A DNA stretch of 27,999 nt from Zymomonas sp. (GCA_027489105.1 JAIYAJ010000139.1:1-27999), one strand, 5' to 3'; counted from the stretch's first letter, positions 18,301 to 25,117 are shown. Numbers and translations: made by a program. The notes: generated by a model not told the origin, from the sequence alone.

Positions 18301-18430
18301 CAGCAACCTGAACCACTATGCGGCGAACATCTTCATTCGCCCCGGCTCCGGCGGCGCGGCCATGACCGGGCTTGGCGCCGGCTCGACCCGCGCCGCCAAC
18401 ACCCTGCGCGGCTACGCCAGCGAAACCTGA
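15398..18430 (+). CDS. Tailspike with pectate-lyase-like beta-helix
   Basis: A 1010-residue receptor-binding protein. The first ~300 residues form an attachment region. A segment near residue 338 (QFGAAGDNTADDAAAL) matches the start of pectate-lyase-3-type right-handed beta-helices, and a second such start near 445 (WWGASPTKGNN) is followed by many short Asn/Gly-rich strands (GGTFQADRC, GYGVSINNASEGVFVVNTTFRR, NYGVVARGASHTIKGVPITNATNGGMYIG). Such spikes bind and often cut capsule or exopolysaccharide. Catalytic residues cannot be assigned by eye. It follows the J-like gene after a 7-nt GGCGCGC spacer. Confidence 0.88.
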   Translation: MSFSYPLTLPAAEVFAPTAGGSPRGASMAETRTWATEVERAVLSAAASGGALVFETLAQASATLGYPAHTAAWVVADPAPVNIGIYQKTGASGAGSWVKRMELASGIVPATVTGGPVAFTGTSALPFSSVDRAALLAWVMPAASGGSPVLTINGAALPLRDVAGRDLPAGFLPSGQSVIAMRVAGTLRCFVDAALISRALHVPANEIVPPIPAAAARASRLLGFDSSGDPVALATGAGLTSVPAANITDSTAAGRTLLTSTLHAQRVAMSVRLTRAEVAAADMSAAGGVIETSGFATAGDGGHGLYRRSAGMPAHPGRVQSTDGAWWELIEQLPTPAQFGAAGDNTADDAAALADADAYALARGVQLAIVRAHRIDANLTLSSPIAVGPAGRLNAATGRTLTIAAPIEASLLATIFQGAGTVTGAFGRHRVSPCWWGASPTKGNNASPGWQAAINVGRVAVPAGTFRFETQLACPAGGVDIECDWNGSVMIWAGPDQTALFRAFGQLVGSDITLAANAGRTVGNGRYADLTSSAGIQRGEFIYIRSEQVFDRNEVDGFGDNVKLGQIRKVEFVDGGRLRFETPLNYDFLTADNARVRRLDLVGPIRILGGRWFGADTDPATNVGMGDGIVQGGEIIDHSCFQLVGCFDPSIYIAEMSNFHGLGANFTDCVGGTFQADRCTNALGKIGYGVSINNASEGVFVVNTTFRRVRHSVAQGTNGAAGVSSLLGLYGITRMCGVRGGESFASDGFGDPINTHGACDDWIVDGHTIDGSVNYGVVARGASHTIKGVPITNATNGGMYIGSDVRPEYRRPSTVTGCSIKSTKPLPKALNLTSVVDFLQKGEEIRQGTARALVVTYSDASATTGLVYILETSGTFTTGSITTARSTGPQFTATVASVTAGSHATGMVLERLSAGSTISGNTIQMDQAGDRALQVNGCQNVLVNGNTLVAADGTQVVWESTVTVGASASNLNHYAANIFIRPGSGGAAMTGLGAGSTRAANTLRGYASET

Positions 18431-18492
18431 GGCGCGCCCGCGCCGCCCTGACCTGTCCACCACATGGGAGCGCCGGAAACGGCGGATGACGC

Positions 18493-18819
18493 ATGCCCTA
18501 CAGCCAGCCCCTCGACCCTTTCGCCGGTACGACCGCAACGCCGATCAGCTCCGCCCGCAACTGGTACGCGCTCACCAACGCCATGATCGGAGCCGCCGAA
18601 CTGCCGCAATACGGCAAGGCGCTGCGCATCCGCAACGGCTCGGGCTCGGTCCTGACCCTGGTGGTCGTGCCTGTCGCCGAAGCCAGCGACGCCGCGACGG
18701 ACACGGTCACCATCGAAACGGGCGTGTCCTACGAACCGCTCGGCGTGCGCCGCCTGGTCTCGATCAATGGCGGCGCGACCGTGCCCGCCAGCGTCGAGAT
18801 CAAGATCATCACGCAGTAG
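18493..18819 (+). CDS. Small spike-base-like protein
   Basis: A 108-residue beta-rich protein. Its start (LDPFAG) and central strands (GKALRIRNGSGSVLTLVVVP, GVSYEPLGVRRLVSINGG) recall the small spike-base proteins of gene-transfer-agent heads and similar phage proteins, as I remember them. It lies between the tailspike and a second large appendage gene, so a base or collar that holds an appendage is plausible. The family link is by pattern only; function is not established from the sequence. Confidence 0.65.
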   Translation: MPYSQPLDPFAGTTATPISSARNWYALTNAMIGAAELPQYGKALRIRNGSGSVLTLVVVPVAEASDAATDTVTIETGVSYEPLGVRRLVSINGGATVPASVEIKIITQ

Positions 18820-18829
18820 GCGCGCCGCC

Positions 18830-21328
18830 ATGCTGAGTTACGGATTCGGCTTCGCCCTCGGGCTTGCGCGTCGGCGCGGCGGCGGGGGCGGCGGGCCCGC
18901 CCCCCTCACCAACCCGCTTCTCGCCGGGCTTGGCGGCTCCCGCGTCCGGCAAGCCGGCCTTGGCGCGACGAACGTGGCCACGGAACTGACGGGCGGCGCT
19001 CTGTCCTGGATGAAGGCGCTCGATCCGCGCCAGCGCTTCACCGCGTGGTTCGACGCGACGGCCGAGCAGAACAGCAACAACCTCAACGGCATGCTGTTCG
19101 CCAATGACGGCAACGGCTTCCCGGCCATGAGGGCGCGCCTGCCCAAGCTGATCTCCAGCGACGCCAACATCATCCTCATGGACCTGTCCTCGAACAGCAT
19201 CCAGTTCGACAATCCGGACGGCACGACCTTCACGGCCGCCGCCTACTGCGCGGAAGCCCAGGCCATCGCATCGACGCTGAAGGCGAACGGCAAGCGCGTG
19301 TGCATCATGAGCGTGGTCGAGCGGCCGACCAGCGCGGGCGGACCTTGGGCCGCAGGTCAGGCCCCGCGTCTCTTGATCCCCGCCATCAACTCGCAGATGC
19401 AGGCGTGGGCCGCCAGCGAGGGCATGGCCTACGCCGACATCCGTTCGGTGCTGATCGACTTCAACGACCCCGACCGTAACCCCCTCCCCTTCGGCGTGCG
19501 CGACGGCACGCACTGGTCCACGCAGGGCGGCTACGCCATCGCCAAGGTCATCAACACGGCCATCGCGCCATTCATCGCCGCCTCGCCGGCCGCCACGCTG
19601 ATGACCGGCCCGAACCTTCTGACCAACCCGGCGTTCACCGGCACGGGCGGGACAGTCACCGGCGCGGGGCTTTCGGGCTCGGTTCCCGACAACTGGACGC
19701 TCTCGCGCGAGACCAGCGCCTCAAGCCTCGCCACGGTCGTCGCCTCCGTGATCGACATCACCGGCACGCGCTGGCTGCGGCTTCTGGTGTCGAGCAGCGG
19801 CATGGCGTCGGATCGCTGCGAGGGCGTGCGCGTCACCGGCACGGTCGGAACCGTCGCCTCAGGAGTCTGGCATGCCGGCTCCGTCGAGGCCGACGTCAAG
19901 GCGTGGGGCGGCTGGCGCACCACGGGCCGCGTCAGCATCGCGAGCGGATCGAACACGGGCGTTGGCCTGTCGGGCATCAACCCTTCGGGCACGCCGATGC
20001 CATCGCCCGAGTTCTCGCTATTGCCCATGGCGTTCCCCACGGAGGACTACCGCGTACGTATCGAGACCTTCCCGATCTCGGCCGGAGCCACGTCCGCGAC
20101 GTTCATGGTGCAGGTGTTCTTCGGGCAAGCCACGGGCCTCGGCGAAATCCTCATCGCCCTGCCGCGCTTCTCAAGCGTCGCTGATCCGAACCTGCTGATG
20201 CGCAACGAGGCCGACACCACGCCGATCAGCATCACCTCTCCGGCCGCCATGACCGAACCGGAAGGCAACGGCGCGTTCGTCCGCCAGCTTGCGGCCAACA
20301 AGCCCTTCGCGCGGTGGAGCCTCGCCGGCGCGGACGCGGCGCTGTTCGCGGTCGATCCCTTCGGCCGTCTGACCGGGCCGGAGTTCGACTTCGAGACCCC
20401 GGCCGACGCAGGGGCCAACAACGTCTATGACCTGACCATCACCGCGACCGACTTCAACCCGGCCAACGGCTCGGCCAACCGGTCCGCGACCATCACCGTC
20501 ACCGATGTTAACGACGGGTTCTTCGACAACTTCAACCGCGCCAACGAGCTTCTGGACGCCTCAGCGAACTGGACGCGGCAAGGGGCCGGAACCGGCACGA
20601 TCAGCATCGTCAGCAACCAGCCCTCCGTCACCGGCGGCACGGGCGGGCGCGTGGTCTATCTCGCTCCCCAGCAGGGCGACACCATCGAGCAGCAGATCGC
20701 CGTCTCCATGCGGACATCGGCGTCGTCTGCGGCGAGCATGGTCATCGCCGGCCTCGATGCGACCAACTGGCTCGGCATCCAGGCCAACGCCTCGGGCAAC
20801 ATGCGCATCATCCGCATGGACGCCAACGTCCAGAGCACGGTCGGCGACTGCCCGTTCTATACCCCTTATGTCTCGGGCGTCAGGATCACCGCGCAGCTTC
20901 GCGCCGGCATGGTCCGCGTGTTCCAGAGCGGCGTGCTGATCGGGGAGTTCTCGATCACCGTCCCGGCGACATGGAAGCGTTCGGGCCTCGCCATCAACAC
21001 ATCGAACGCGAGCCCGTGGATCGACGATTGGAACAACCGCCTCGCCGCGCCGATCACGCCGCTCGTGGGCCTGCGCGCGCTGACGGTGACGCCCACGACG
21101 CATGTGGGATCGAGCGGCGACTACGAAGGGGCGATCGCCGGCCGCACCAGCGGCTCCAACATCGTCGTGTCGGCCGTGACCGGGCCGGGCGGGACATGGC
21201 TGGCGGACGGGAACACCTTGCGCGGCGTGAGCCTCGCGGTCGGCTCGCACCAGGTCACGCTCACGGAAACCTTCTCCGGCGCGATCAACAACGGCCGCGC
21301 GAGCGTGGTCACGGTGACGGTGACGTGA
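18830..21328 (+). CDS. Tail appendage with SGNH hydrolase and cadherin-like domains
   Basis: An 832-residue protein. After a poly-Gly linker, residues ~30-250 show SGNH/GDSL-hydrolase blocks: block I GLGGSRV (Ser37, with Gly where GDS has Asp), a block-III-like MDLSSNS (Asn122) and block V RDGTHWS (Asp225, His228). Residues ~260-460 are beta-rich, like a carbohydrate-binding domain. A cadherin-like domain (~465-562) ends with YDLTITATDFNP and TVTDVND, and a laminin-G-like region (~563-745) follows. It is probably a receptor-binding appendage that removes acyl groups from surface sugars. The ATG at 18830 follows a short GC-rich spacer. Confidence 0.82.
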   Translation: MLSYGFGFALGLARRRGGGGGGPAPLTNPLLAGLGGSRVRQAGLGATNVATELTGGALSWMKALDPRQRFTAWFDATAEQNSNNLNGMLFANDGNGFPAMRARLPKLISSDANIILMDLSSNSIQFDNPDGTTFTAAAYCAEAQAIASTLKANGKRVCIMSVVERPTSAGGPWAAGQAPRLLIPAINSQMQAWAASEGMAYADIRSVLIDFNDPDRNPLPFGVRDGTHWSTQGGYAIAKVINTAIAPFIAASPAATLMTGPNLLTNPAFTGTGGTVTGAGLSGSVPDNWTLSRETSASSLATVVASVIDITGTRWLRLLVSSSGMASDRCEGVRVTGTVGTVASGVWHAGSVEADVKAWGGWRTTGRVSIASGSNTGVGLSGINPSGTPMPSPEFSLLPMAFPTEDYRVRIETFPISAGATSATFMVQVFFGQATGLGEILIALPRFSSVADPNLLMRNEADTTPISITSPAAMTEPEGNGAFVRQLAANKPFARWSLAGADAALFAVDPFGRLTGPEFDFETPADAGANNVYDLTITATDFNPANGSANRSATITVTDVNDGFFDNFNRANELLDASANWTRQGAGTGTISIVSNQPSVTGGTGGRVVYLAPQQGDTIEQQIAVSMRTSASSAASMVIAGLDATNWLGIQANASGNMRIIRMDANVQSTVGDCPFYTPYVSGVRITAQLRAGMVRVFQSGVLIGEFSITVPATWKRSGLAINTSNASPWIDDWNNRLAAPITPLVGLRALTVTPTTHVGSSGDYEGAIAGRTSGSNIVVSAVTGPGGTWLADGNTLRGVSLAVGSHQVTLTETFSGAINNGRASVVTVTVT

Positions 21329-21330
21329 CG

Positions 21331-21864
21331 ATGGCCAAGCTTCCGAAAGCCTATCTCGATCTGGCCGAAGAGCCGGGGCCGCGCCTGCTGATCGCGGGGC
21401 TCGCGACCTATGGCGTGAAGGAATGGCCCGGCGCGGCGAACAACCCGACCATCCTGTCATGGGCGCATGAGACGGGCCTGTCGGGCGTCTATCGCCACGA
21501 CGCGACCGCCTGGTGCGGGCTGTGGATGGCGGTGGTCTGCGTCCGCGCCTCATGGGAGCCGGTCGCGAACCCTTTGTGGGCGCGCAACTGGACGCGCTGG
21601 CAACGGCCCGCTGATCGCCCCTCGCTGGGCGACGTGCTCGTGTTCGAGCGCGGCGAGGGCGGGCATGTCGGCATCTATGTCGGCGAGGATCGGACGGCGT
21701 TCCATGTCCTTGGCGGAAACCAGTCCGACGCGGTGACGATTACGCGCATCGCCCGCCCGCGCCTTCTCGCGGCCCGCCGCCCTGACTGGCGCATTGCCCA
21801 GCCGGCGAATGTGCGGCCGATCATCCGCCGCGCGGCGGGGCCGATCTCAACCAACGAGGCTTGA
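21331..21864 (+). CDS. Endolysin, CHAP/NlpC-like (TIGR02594 type)
   Basis: A 177-residue peptidoglycan amidase/peptidase expected to degrade the wall at lysis. It shows the family's order: an N-terminal LATYGVKEWPGAANNPTI segment, the nucleophile Cys62 in TAWCGLW, a PSLGDVLVFERGE strand, His112 in GHVGIYVGE and Asn130 in VLGGNQSD. No signal peptide or membrane segment is seen, so it needs a holin. The ATG at 21331 lies 2 nt after the previous stop. The spanin and holin genes downstream confirm a lysis cassette. Confidence 0.9.
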   Translation: MAKLPKAYLDLAEEPGPRLLIAGLATYGVKEWPGAANNPTILSWAHETGLSGVYRHDATAWCGLWMAVVCVRASWEPVANPLWARNWTRWQRPADRPSLGDVLVFERGEGGHVGIYVGEDRTAFHVLGGNQSDAVTITRIARPRLLAARRPDWRIAQPANVRPIIRRAAGPISTNEA

Positions 21865-21867
21865 CGC

Positions 21868-22200
21868 ATGCCCATCATCGCATTTTGGGCCGCATGGCTC
21901 CAGCTCGCCCTGGCCGCGCTCACCCCTGCCTGGGCGCACGAGGCTTACGATTATCGCTGCTGTGGCCAGCGCGACTGCGGCCCTGTGCCAGATGCGTGGG
22001 TGCATGAAACCCGCGACGCCGTGACCTTTCGCATCCCTCCTGGCGGCCATCCGATGTGGCCTGCCGACAAGGCGGCGCATCTGGTGGTCGAGATCGACCG
22101 CTTTCGGGTCGAGCACCGCCGCCTCGACGGCCGCTGGCATGTCTGCCTGAACCCCGCGCTGCATGTGCTGTGCGCCTATCCGCCTGATCGCGGGTTCTGA
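21868..22200 (+). CDS. Secreted Cys-rich protein of unknown function
   Basis: A 110-residue protein with a clear signal peptide: hydrophobic residues 3-21 and an AWA-H cleavage site near 23. The mature part starts with a YDYRCCGQRDC motif (Cys31, Cys32, Cys37) and has two more Cys near the end (CLNP and CAYPP), so disulphides in the periplasm are likely. Similar Cys-Cys...Asp-Cys secreted proteins occur in rhizobial phages, as I recall, without known function. Its place between the endolysin and the holin candidate suggests a role in envelope disruption or in superinfection exclusion; this is inference. Confidence 0.75.
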   Translation: MPIIAFWAAWLQLALAALTPAWAHEAYDYRCCGQRDCGPVPDAWVHETRDAVTFRIPPGGHPMWPADKAAHLVVEIDRFRVEHRRLDGRWHVCLNPALHVLCAYPPDRGF

Positions 22201-22231
22201 CGACCGCGCCGGGCGGCATCCCGGCTTACAG

Positions 22232-22237
22232 AAAGGA
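22232..22237 (+). promoter_or_regulatory. Strong ribosome binding site for holin candidate
   Basis: AAAGGA lies 7 nt before the ATG at 22245, in the only real spacer of the lysis cassette (44 nt). It fixes the start of the 57-residue membrane protein. Confidence 0.7.
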
Positions 22238-22244
22238 ACGACAG

Positions 22245-22418
22245 ATGTTCACCTCGATTGATAAGGCTCTCGTCGCCCTGTTCATGGCGGCGCTTTACCT
22301 GTTCACGGCCTTCACCGGCATTCCGACCGACTGGCTGCGGTCCGTCGCCGAGCCCGTCATCGTCGGCCTGACGCCCGTTTTGATCTACCTCATTCCGAAC
22401 AAGCCGGCCGCGTCGTGA
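22245..22418 (+). CDS. Holin candidate, 57 residues
   Basis: A small membrane protein with two predicted transmembrane helices: residues ~8-24 (LVALFMAALYLFTAFTG) and ~37-51 (PVIVGLTPVLIYLI), separated by a short PTDWLRS loop. The tail is PNKPAAS. Size, two-helix topology and position right after the endolysin module make it the best holin candidate for releasing or activating the endolysin. A small non-lytic membrane protein is the alternative. The stop is overlapped by the GTG start of the next microprotein (GTGA). Confidence 0.75.
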   Translation: MFTSIDKALVALFMAALYLFTAFTGIPTDWLRSVAEPVIVGLTPVLIYLIPNKPAAS

Positions 22419-22522
22419 AAGCGCTCTGGCTCATCATCGGCGTCATCGTGGCGGCGGCGGTCCTTCTGATCGCCGCCGCTGTGCTGATCTCGCCCGTTCT
22501 TATCGGAGCGTCGCCCACATGA
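22415..22522 (+). CDS. 35-residue single-helix membrane microprotein
   Basis: A very short reading frame beginning with GTG at 22415. Nearly the whole product is one hydrophobic helix (LWLIIGVIVAAAVLLIAAAVLI), flanked by a Lys at residue 2 and a short polar end. It is likely real because its start overlaps the holin-candidate stop (GTGA) and its stop overlaps the i-spanin start (ATGA), which fits coupled translation. It could be a holin partner or an antiholin; no family is recognised. It is too short for a usual gene caller. Confidence 0.6.
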   Translation: MKALWLIIGVIVAAAVLLIAAAVLISPVLIGASPT

Positions 22523-22767
22523 CGACGCTCGCCATCATCCTCGCCATCGCGCTGTGCGGCGCGGTGGCGGCGGCGCTGCTGTACCGCCGCCTCTACCTTC
22601 AGGCCACCAAGGCCGCGCTCACCGAGGCGCGCAAGGCCGTCCTCGAAGCAACCGACACCCTCAACACCGAACTGAAGGACGCGGCCCATGAACAGGCCAA
22701 GGTGGATGCTGTTGACCGTGGCGGCGCTTCTGCTGTCCTTGACCGCCTGCGCAAGGCCGGGGCCTGA
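22519..22767 (+). CDS. Inner-membrane spanin (Rz-like)
   Basis: An 82-residue protein with an N-terminal membrane anchor (residues ~4-22) followed by a charged amphipathic helix (YLQATKAALTEARKAVLEATDTLNTELKDAAHEQAKV). This is the Rz layout: an inner-membrane protein whose coiled coil spans the periplasm and binds the outer-membrane lipoprotein to fuse the membranes at lysis. Its last 80 nt overlap the o-spanin gene in another frame, as usual for Rz/Rz1 pairs. The start is set by the ATGA overlap with the upstream microprotein. Confidence 0.88.
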   Translation: MTTLAIILAIALCGAVAAALLYRRLYLQATKAALTEARKAVLEATDTLNTELKDAAHEQAKVDAVDRGGASAVLDRLRKAGA

Positions 22768-22978
22768 GGCCGGGCTGTCGTTCGACCCGGACTTCAACAA
22801 GCCGCAGCCACGACCGTTCGCGCTCGCTTGTCCTACGCCCACGCGCGCGGCCGACAAGCGCAAGATCGCGGCCGAACTGATCGCCACCATCGACCGCGCC
22901 GTCCCGCCCGATACGCTCGCCACCGAATGGGAGAGGCTGAACGACGGCGCGATTTCGTGCCGGAAGGGAGCGCCATGA
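22688..22978 (+). CDS. Outer-membrane spanin lipoprotein (Rz1-like)
   Basis: A 96-residue lipoprotein. The N-terminal segment (MLLTVAALLLSLTAC) ends in a lipobox whose Cys21 would be lipidated. The mature part is Pro-rich near its start (ARPGPEAG, NKPQPRP), as in Rz1 proteins, and then becomes helical. It begins inside the i-spanin gene in another frame and continues past its end, so the pair is overlapping rather than fully embedded. It is longer than lambda Rz1 (60 residues). It would sit in the outer membrane and complete the spanin bridge. Confidence 0.87.
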   Translation: MNRPRWMLLTVAALLLSLTACARPGPEAGLSFDPDFNKPQPRPFALACPTPTRAADKRKIAAELIATIDRAVPPDTLATEWERLNDGAISCRKGAP

Positions 22979-23154
22979 AGCAAGACCCGAAAGCGCTCCG
23001 CGAGGCGCAGGCCGCGTTTGCGCAAGCCGAAGACGCCCTCGATGAGATCGCCGAGCTTCTGCCCGACGTGATCGAAACGCTGGGCATGGAAGAAACCATA
23101 GCCGTCCTGACGCGCATGGTCGCCGCGACGGCCGATTGCGAGGGCGAGGCATGA
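22975..23154 (+). CDS. Small acidic helical protein
   Basis: A 59-residue, mostly helical and acidic protein (EAQAAFAQAEDALDEIAELLPDVIETLGM). No membrane segment or Cys-rich motif is present. The ATG at 22975 overlaps the o-spanin stop (ATGA) and follows a GGAAGGGA ribosome site, and its own stop overlaps the next start, so it looks like a genuine coupled gene. I do not recognise its family. A structural or regulatory role in late infection cannot be told from the sequence. Confidence 0.65.
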   Translation: MKQDPKALREAQAAFAQAEDALDEIAELLPDVIETLGMEETIAVLTRMVAATADCEGEA

Positions 23155-23432
23155 ACAAGGGCGAACTGCCAGAAGGCAACAGCGAGGCGGGCGGCTATCT
23201 CGTTCTGCCAAGACGTGTAGCGATTGTGGCTGTCATCGCCATTACAGCTGCGGTCAGCGGCCCTGCCATCGCCATGTATGTCCGCGATCAGGCGTAGGAA
23301 TATCGTCTCACGCAGGTAGAGCGCAAACTTGAGCGCGTCGAAATACGGGCCGAACAAGACCGCAATTCAATTCAGGAAATGCGCGGCGACATTCGCGTGA
23401 TCCGGCAAATTCTCGAAGGACGGGGGCGCTGA
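23151..23432 (+). pseudogene. Membrane-anchored coiled-coil gene split by an amber codon
   Basis: A 94-codon gene with an in-frame TAG at 23295-23297 (codon 49). The first 48 codons encode a basic-flanked membrane helix (RRVAIVAVIAITAAVSGPAIAMYV). After the TAG the same frame runs 44 more codons to a TGA at 23430 and encodes a coiled coil whose hydrophobic residues keep a perfect 3-4 heptad spacing over five heptads (L, V, L, V, A, D, I, M, I, I, L). Both ends are intact: the ATG overlaps the previous stop and the TGA overlaps the phosphoesterase ATG. It is therefore a recent nonsense mutation, a sequencing error, or a readthrough gene. No good internal restart is present. Confidence 0.78.
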
Positions 23433-24670
23433 TGAAAATCCAGCCGCTTTGCGAAGGGAAAATCGCGGAAACGATCCGCGCCGTGCGCGAGGAATCCTCT
23501 ATCTCGGCGGCGGCCGTGGCGCTGGGCATCGGGCGCTCTACGCTGCAACATCGGCTGCGCGTCATGGCCGCGCGCGGTCTGCTGCCTGACGACATCCCGG
23601 AGCGTGCCAGACCGCCCGAGGGCTGGGTGGTCAAGGGCCGTATGGCCATGTATGACGCGAGCGGCAATCTGCGCCGCCAGACGATCCGCACAGGCCCTGA
23701 GCCGGGGCCAAAATTCAAAGCGCCGCCCGGCCACGTCATCAAGGGCCGCTCGGCGCTGGTGGACGCGGAGGGGCGCGTCACCGCAGAATGGATCAAGACG
23801 CGCGAGGCAGGCCCCAGCCCGGTCGATATCGCCGCCGCCGTCCGCGCCGCGCTCGCCGATGTGCAGCCGCTGCCGCCCATGCCCGATGTCGTGGATGATC
23901 CCGACACCGACCTCATGGCGGCCTACATCATCGCCGATCCGCATATCGGCATGTTGGCGTGGGGCCGCGAAACGGGACAGGCCTATGACCTCGCCATCGC
24001 GACGCGCGACATCTGCTCGTCCATCGACCAGCTCGTGGCGCAGACGCCGCGCACGGCCGAAGCGCTCATCCTCTGGATGGGCGACACGACGCACAGCAAC
24101 GACCACAGCAACCGCACGCCCGCCAGCGGTCATCAACTCGATGTCGATGGGCGCTTCGCCAAGGTGCTGCGCGCCACGGCCGATATCGGGCTGCATGTCA
24201 CAAGGCGCGCCCTGCAATGTCACAAGCGCGTCCGCAAGCGCTTCATCCCCGGCAACCATGACCCCGAAGCGGCGATCGCGCTGACGCTGGCGATGGACAT
24301 GGCTTTCGCCGCCGACCCGCGCGTCACGGTGGACACGCAGCCGGGCCTGCACTTCTTTCACCGCTTCGGCTCGGTGCTGATCGGGGCGACGCATGGCCAC
24401 ACCATGCCGCCCGAGCGCATGGCGATGATGCTGGCGGCGGATCGCCCGCAGGATTGGGGCCAGACCAAGCACCGGCATTTTTTCTTCGGCCACGTGCACA
24501 AGGACAGCCGGACGGAAGTCGGCGGCGTCACGGTCGAGAGCTTCAACGCCGCCGCCGCGCGCGACGCCTACGCGCAAAGCGGAGGCTGGCGCAGCGGCCG
24601 GGCCGTCAACCGCATTCTGTTTCACAAAGATCGCGGCGAGATCGGCCGTGCACGCGTCAACCTGGGGTGA
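23432..24670 (+). CDS. HTH-metallophosphoesterase
   Basis: A 412-residue protein joining a DNA-binding N-terminus to a calcineurin-like phosphoesterase. Residues ~8-50 form a helix-turn-helix of the Fis/Tyr-R type (SAAAVALGIGRSTLQHRLRVM). Two copies of a G[W/H]V[V/I]KGR motif segment follow (63-90 and 99-127). The catalytic domain shows Asp169 and His171 (IADPHIG), Asp218 (MGDTTHSNDHSN), Asn275-His276 (PGNHDPE), His321 and His323 (THGH), and His354 and His356 (GHVH), a complete two-metal site. It probably cuts phosphodiester bonds in nucleic acid. Related phage proteins are common near lysis modules. Confidence 0.88.
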   Translation: MKIQPLCEGKIAETIRAVREESSISAAAVALGIGRSTLQHRLRVMAARGLLPDDIPERARPPEGWVVKGRMAMYDASGNLRRQTIRTGPEPGPKFKAPPGHVIKGRSALVDAEGRVTAEWIKTREAGPSPVDIAAAVRAALADVQPLPPMPDVVDDPDTDLMAAYIIADPHIGMLAWGRETGQAYDLAIATRDICSSIDQLVAQTPRTAEALILWMGDTTHSNDHSNRTPASGHQLDVDGRFAKVLRATADIGLHVTRRALQCHKRVRKRFIPGNHDPEAAIALTLAMDMAFAADPRVTVDTQPGLHFFHRFGSVLIGATHGHTMPPERMAMMLAADRPQDWGQTKHRHFFFGHVHKDSRTEVGGVTVESFNAAAARDAYAQSGGWRSGRAVNRILFHKDRGEIGRARVNLG

Positions 24671-24672
24671 GC

Positions 24673-24840
24673 ATGTCGCAGCCCCCTCCCACGATCCATC
24701 ACGCGGTCGCGACCCCGGACGGCGACATGATCCGCGTGTCTATGGTGATCGACGGAAAGATCACGCCCATGCTGATCCCGCGTCATGTGGCGGCGGGGCT
24801 TGTGGCGGTCTTGGCGCAGGCATTGGCTCTGGCGAGATAG
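24673..24840 (+). CDS. Small protein at end of late operon
   Basis: A 55-residue protein with a beta-hairpin-like first half (AVATPDGDMIRVSMVIDGKITPMLIP) and a helical end (AAGLVAVLAQALALAR). It begins 2 nt after the phosphoesterase stop, which supports translation as the last late gene. Its final 80 nt overlap, on the opposite strand, the end of a minus-strand gene, so the two operons converge and interlock. No family with known function is recognised. Confidence 0.6.
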   Translation: MSQPPPTIHHAVATPDGDMIRVSMVIDGKITPMLIPRHVAAGLVAVLAQALALAR

Positions 24841-25117
24841 GTCCTGCCTCATAGGCCGCGCGAGCAGCGCGTAGGTGCTCGCATGTGATCTCGTATTCGG
24901 CCCCAGCAGCGGGTCGATAAACCGACATGGCCGACGCGTTCGCCGGCCGGGGGACCGGGAACAGCTCGCCGGCCTTGGCGAAGGGTCGCAGCGCTTCCCG
25001 CAGGCGGGCGGCTTCGGCCCGCGCCTCGTCCCGCTCGCGCGTCAGGCGTTCGATGGTGGCGGCGGCATCTTGTTGCGCGTCGGCTATCGGGGACATCTCG
25101 TCATCACTGATCTGCAT
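24761..25117 (-). CDS. Early coiled-coil protein, unknown function
   Basis: A 118-residue protein, the last gene of the minus-strand operon. Residues ~10-48 are a charged coiled coil (AAATIERLTRERDEARAEAARLREALRPF). A YEITCEHLRAARAAYEA segment follows, then a Pro-rich tail. This pattern of coiled coil plus a 'LREALRPFA' and 'LRAARAAYE' ending is widespread in small early phage genes of unknown role. The start overlaps the upstream stop by 14 nt. The Pro-rich tail lies in the 80-nt antisense overlap with the last late gene and may be non-essential. Confidence 0.65.
   Translation of the reverse strand: MQISDDEMSPIADAQQDAAATIERLTRERDEARAEAARLREALRPFAKAGELFPVPRPANASAMSVYRPAAGAEYEITCEHLRAARAAYEAGPISPEPMPAPRPPQAPPPHDAGSAWA

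Noticed and set aside
16322..18538. 738-residue minus-strand open frame opposite the tailspike
   Set aside because: Antisense shadow in GC-rich DNA; the plus strand shows the beta-helix pattern and fits the operon direction and overlaps.
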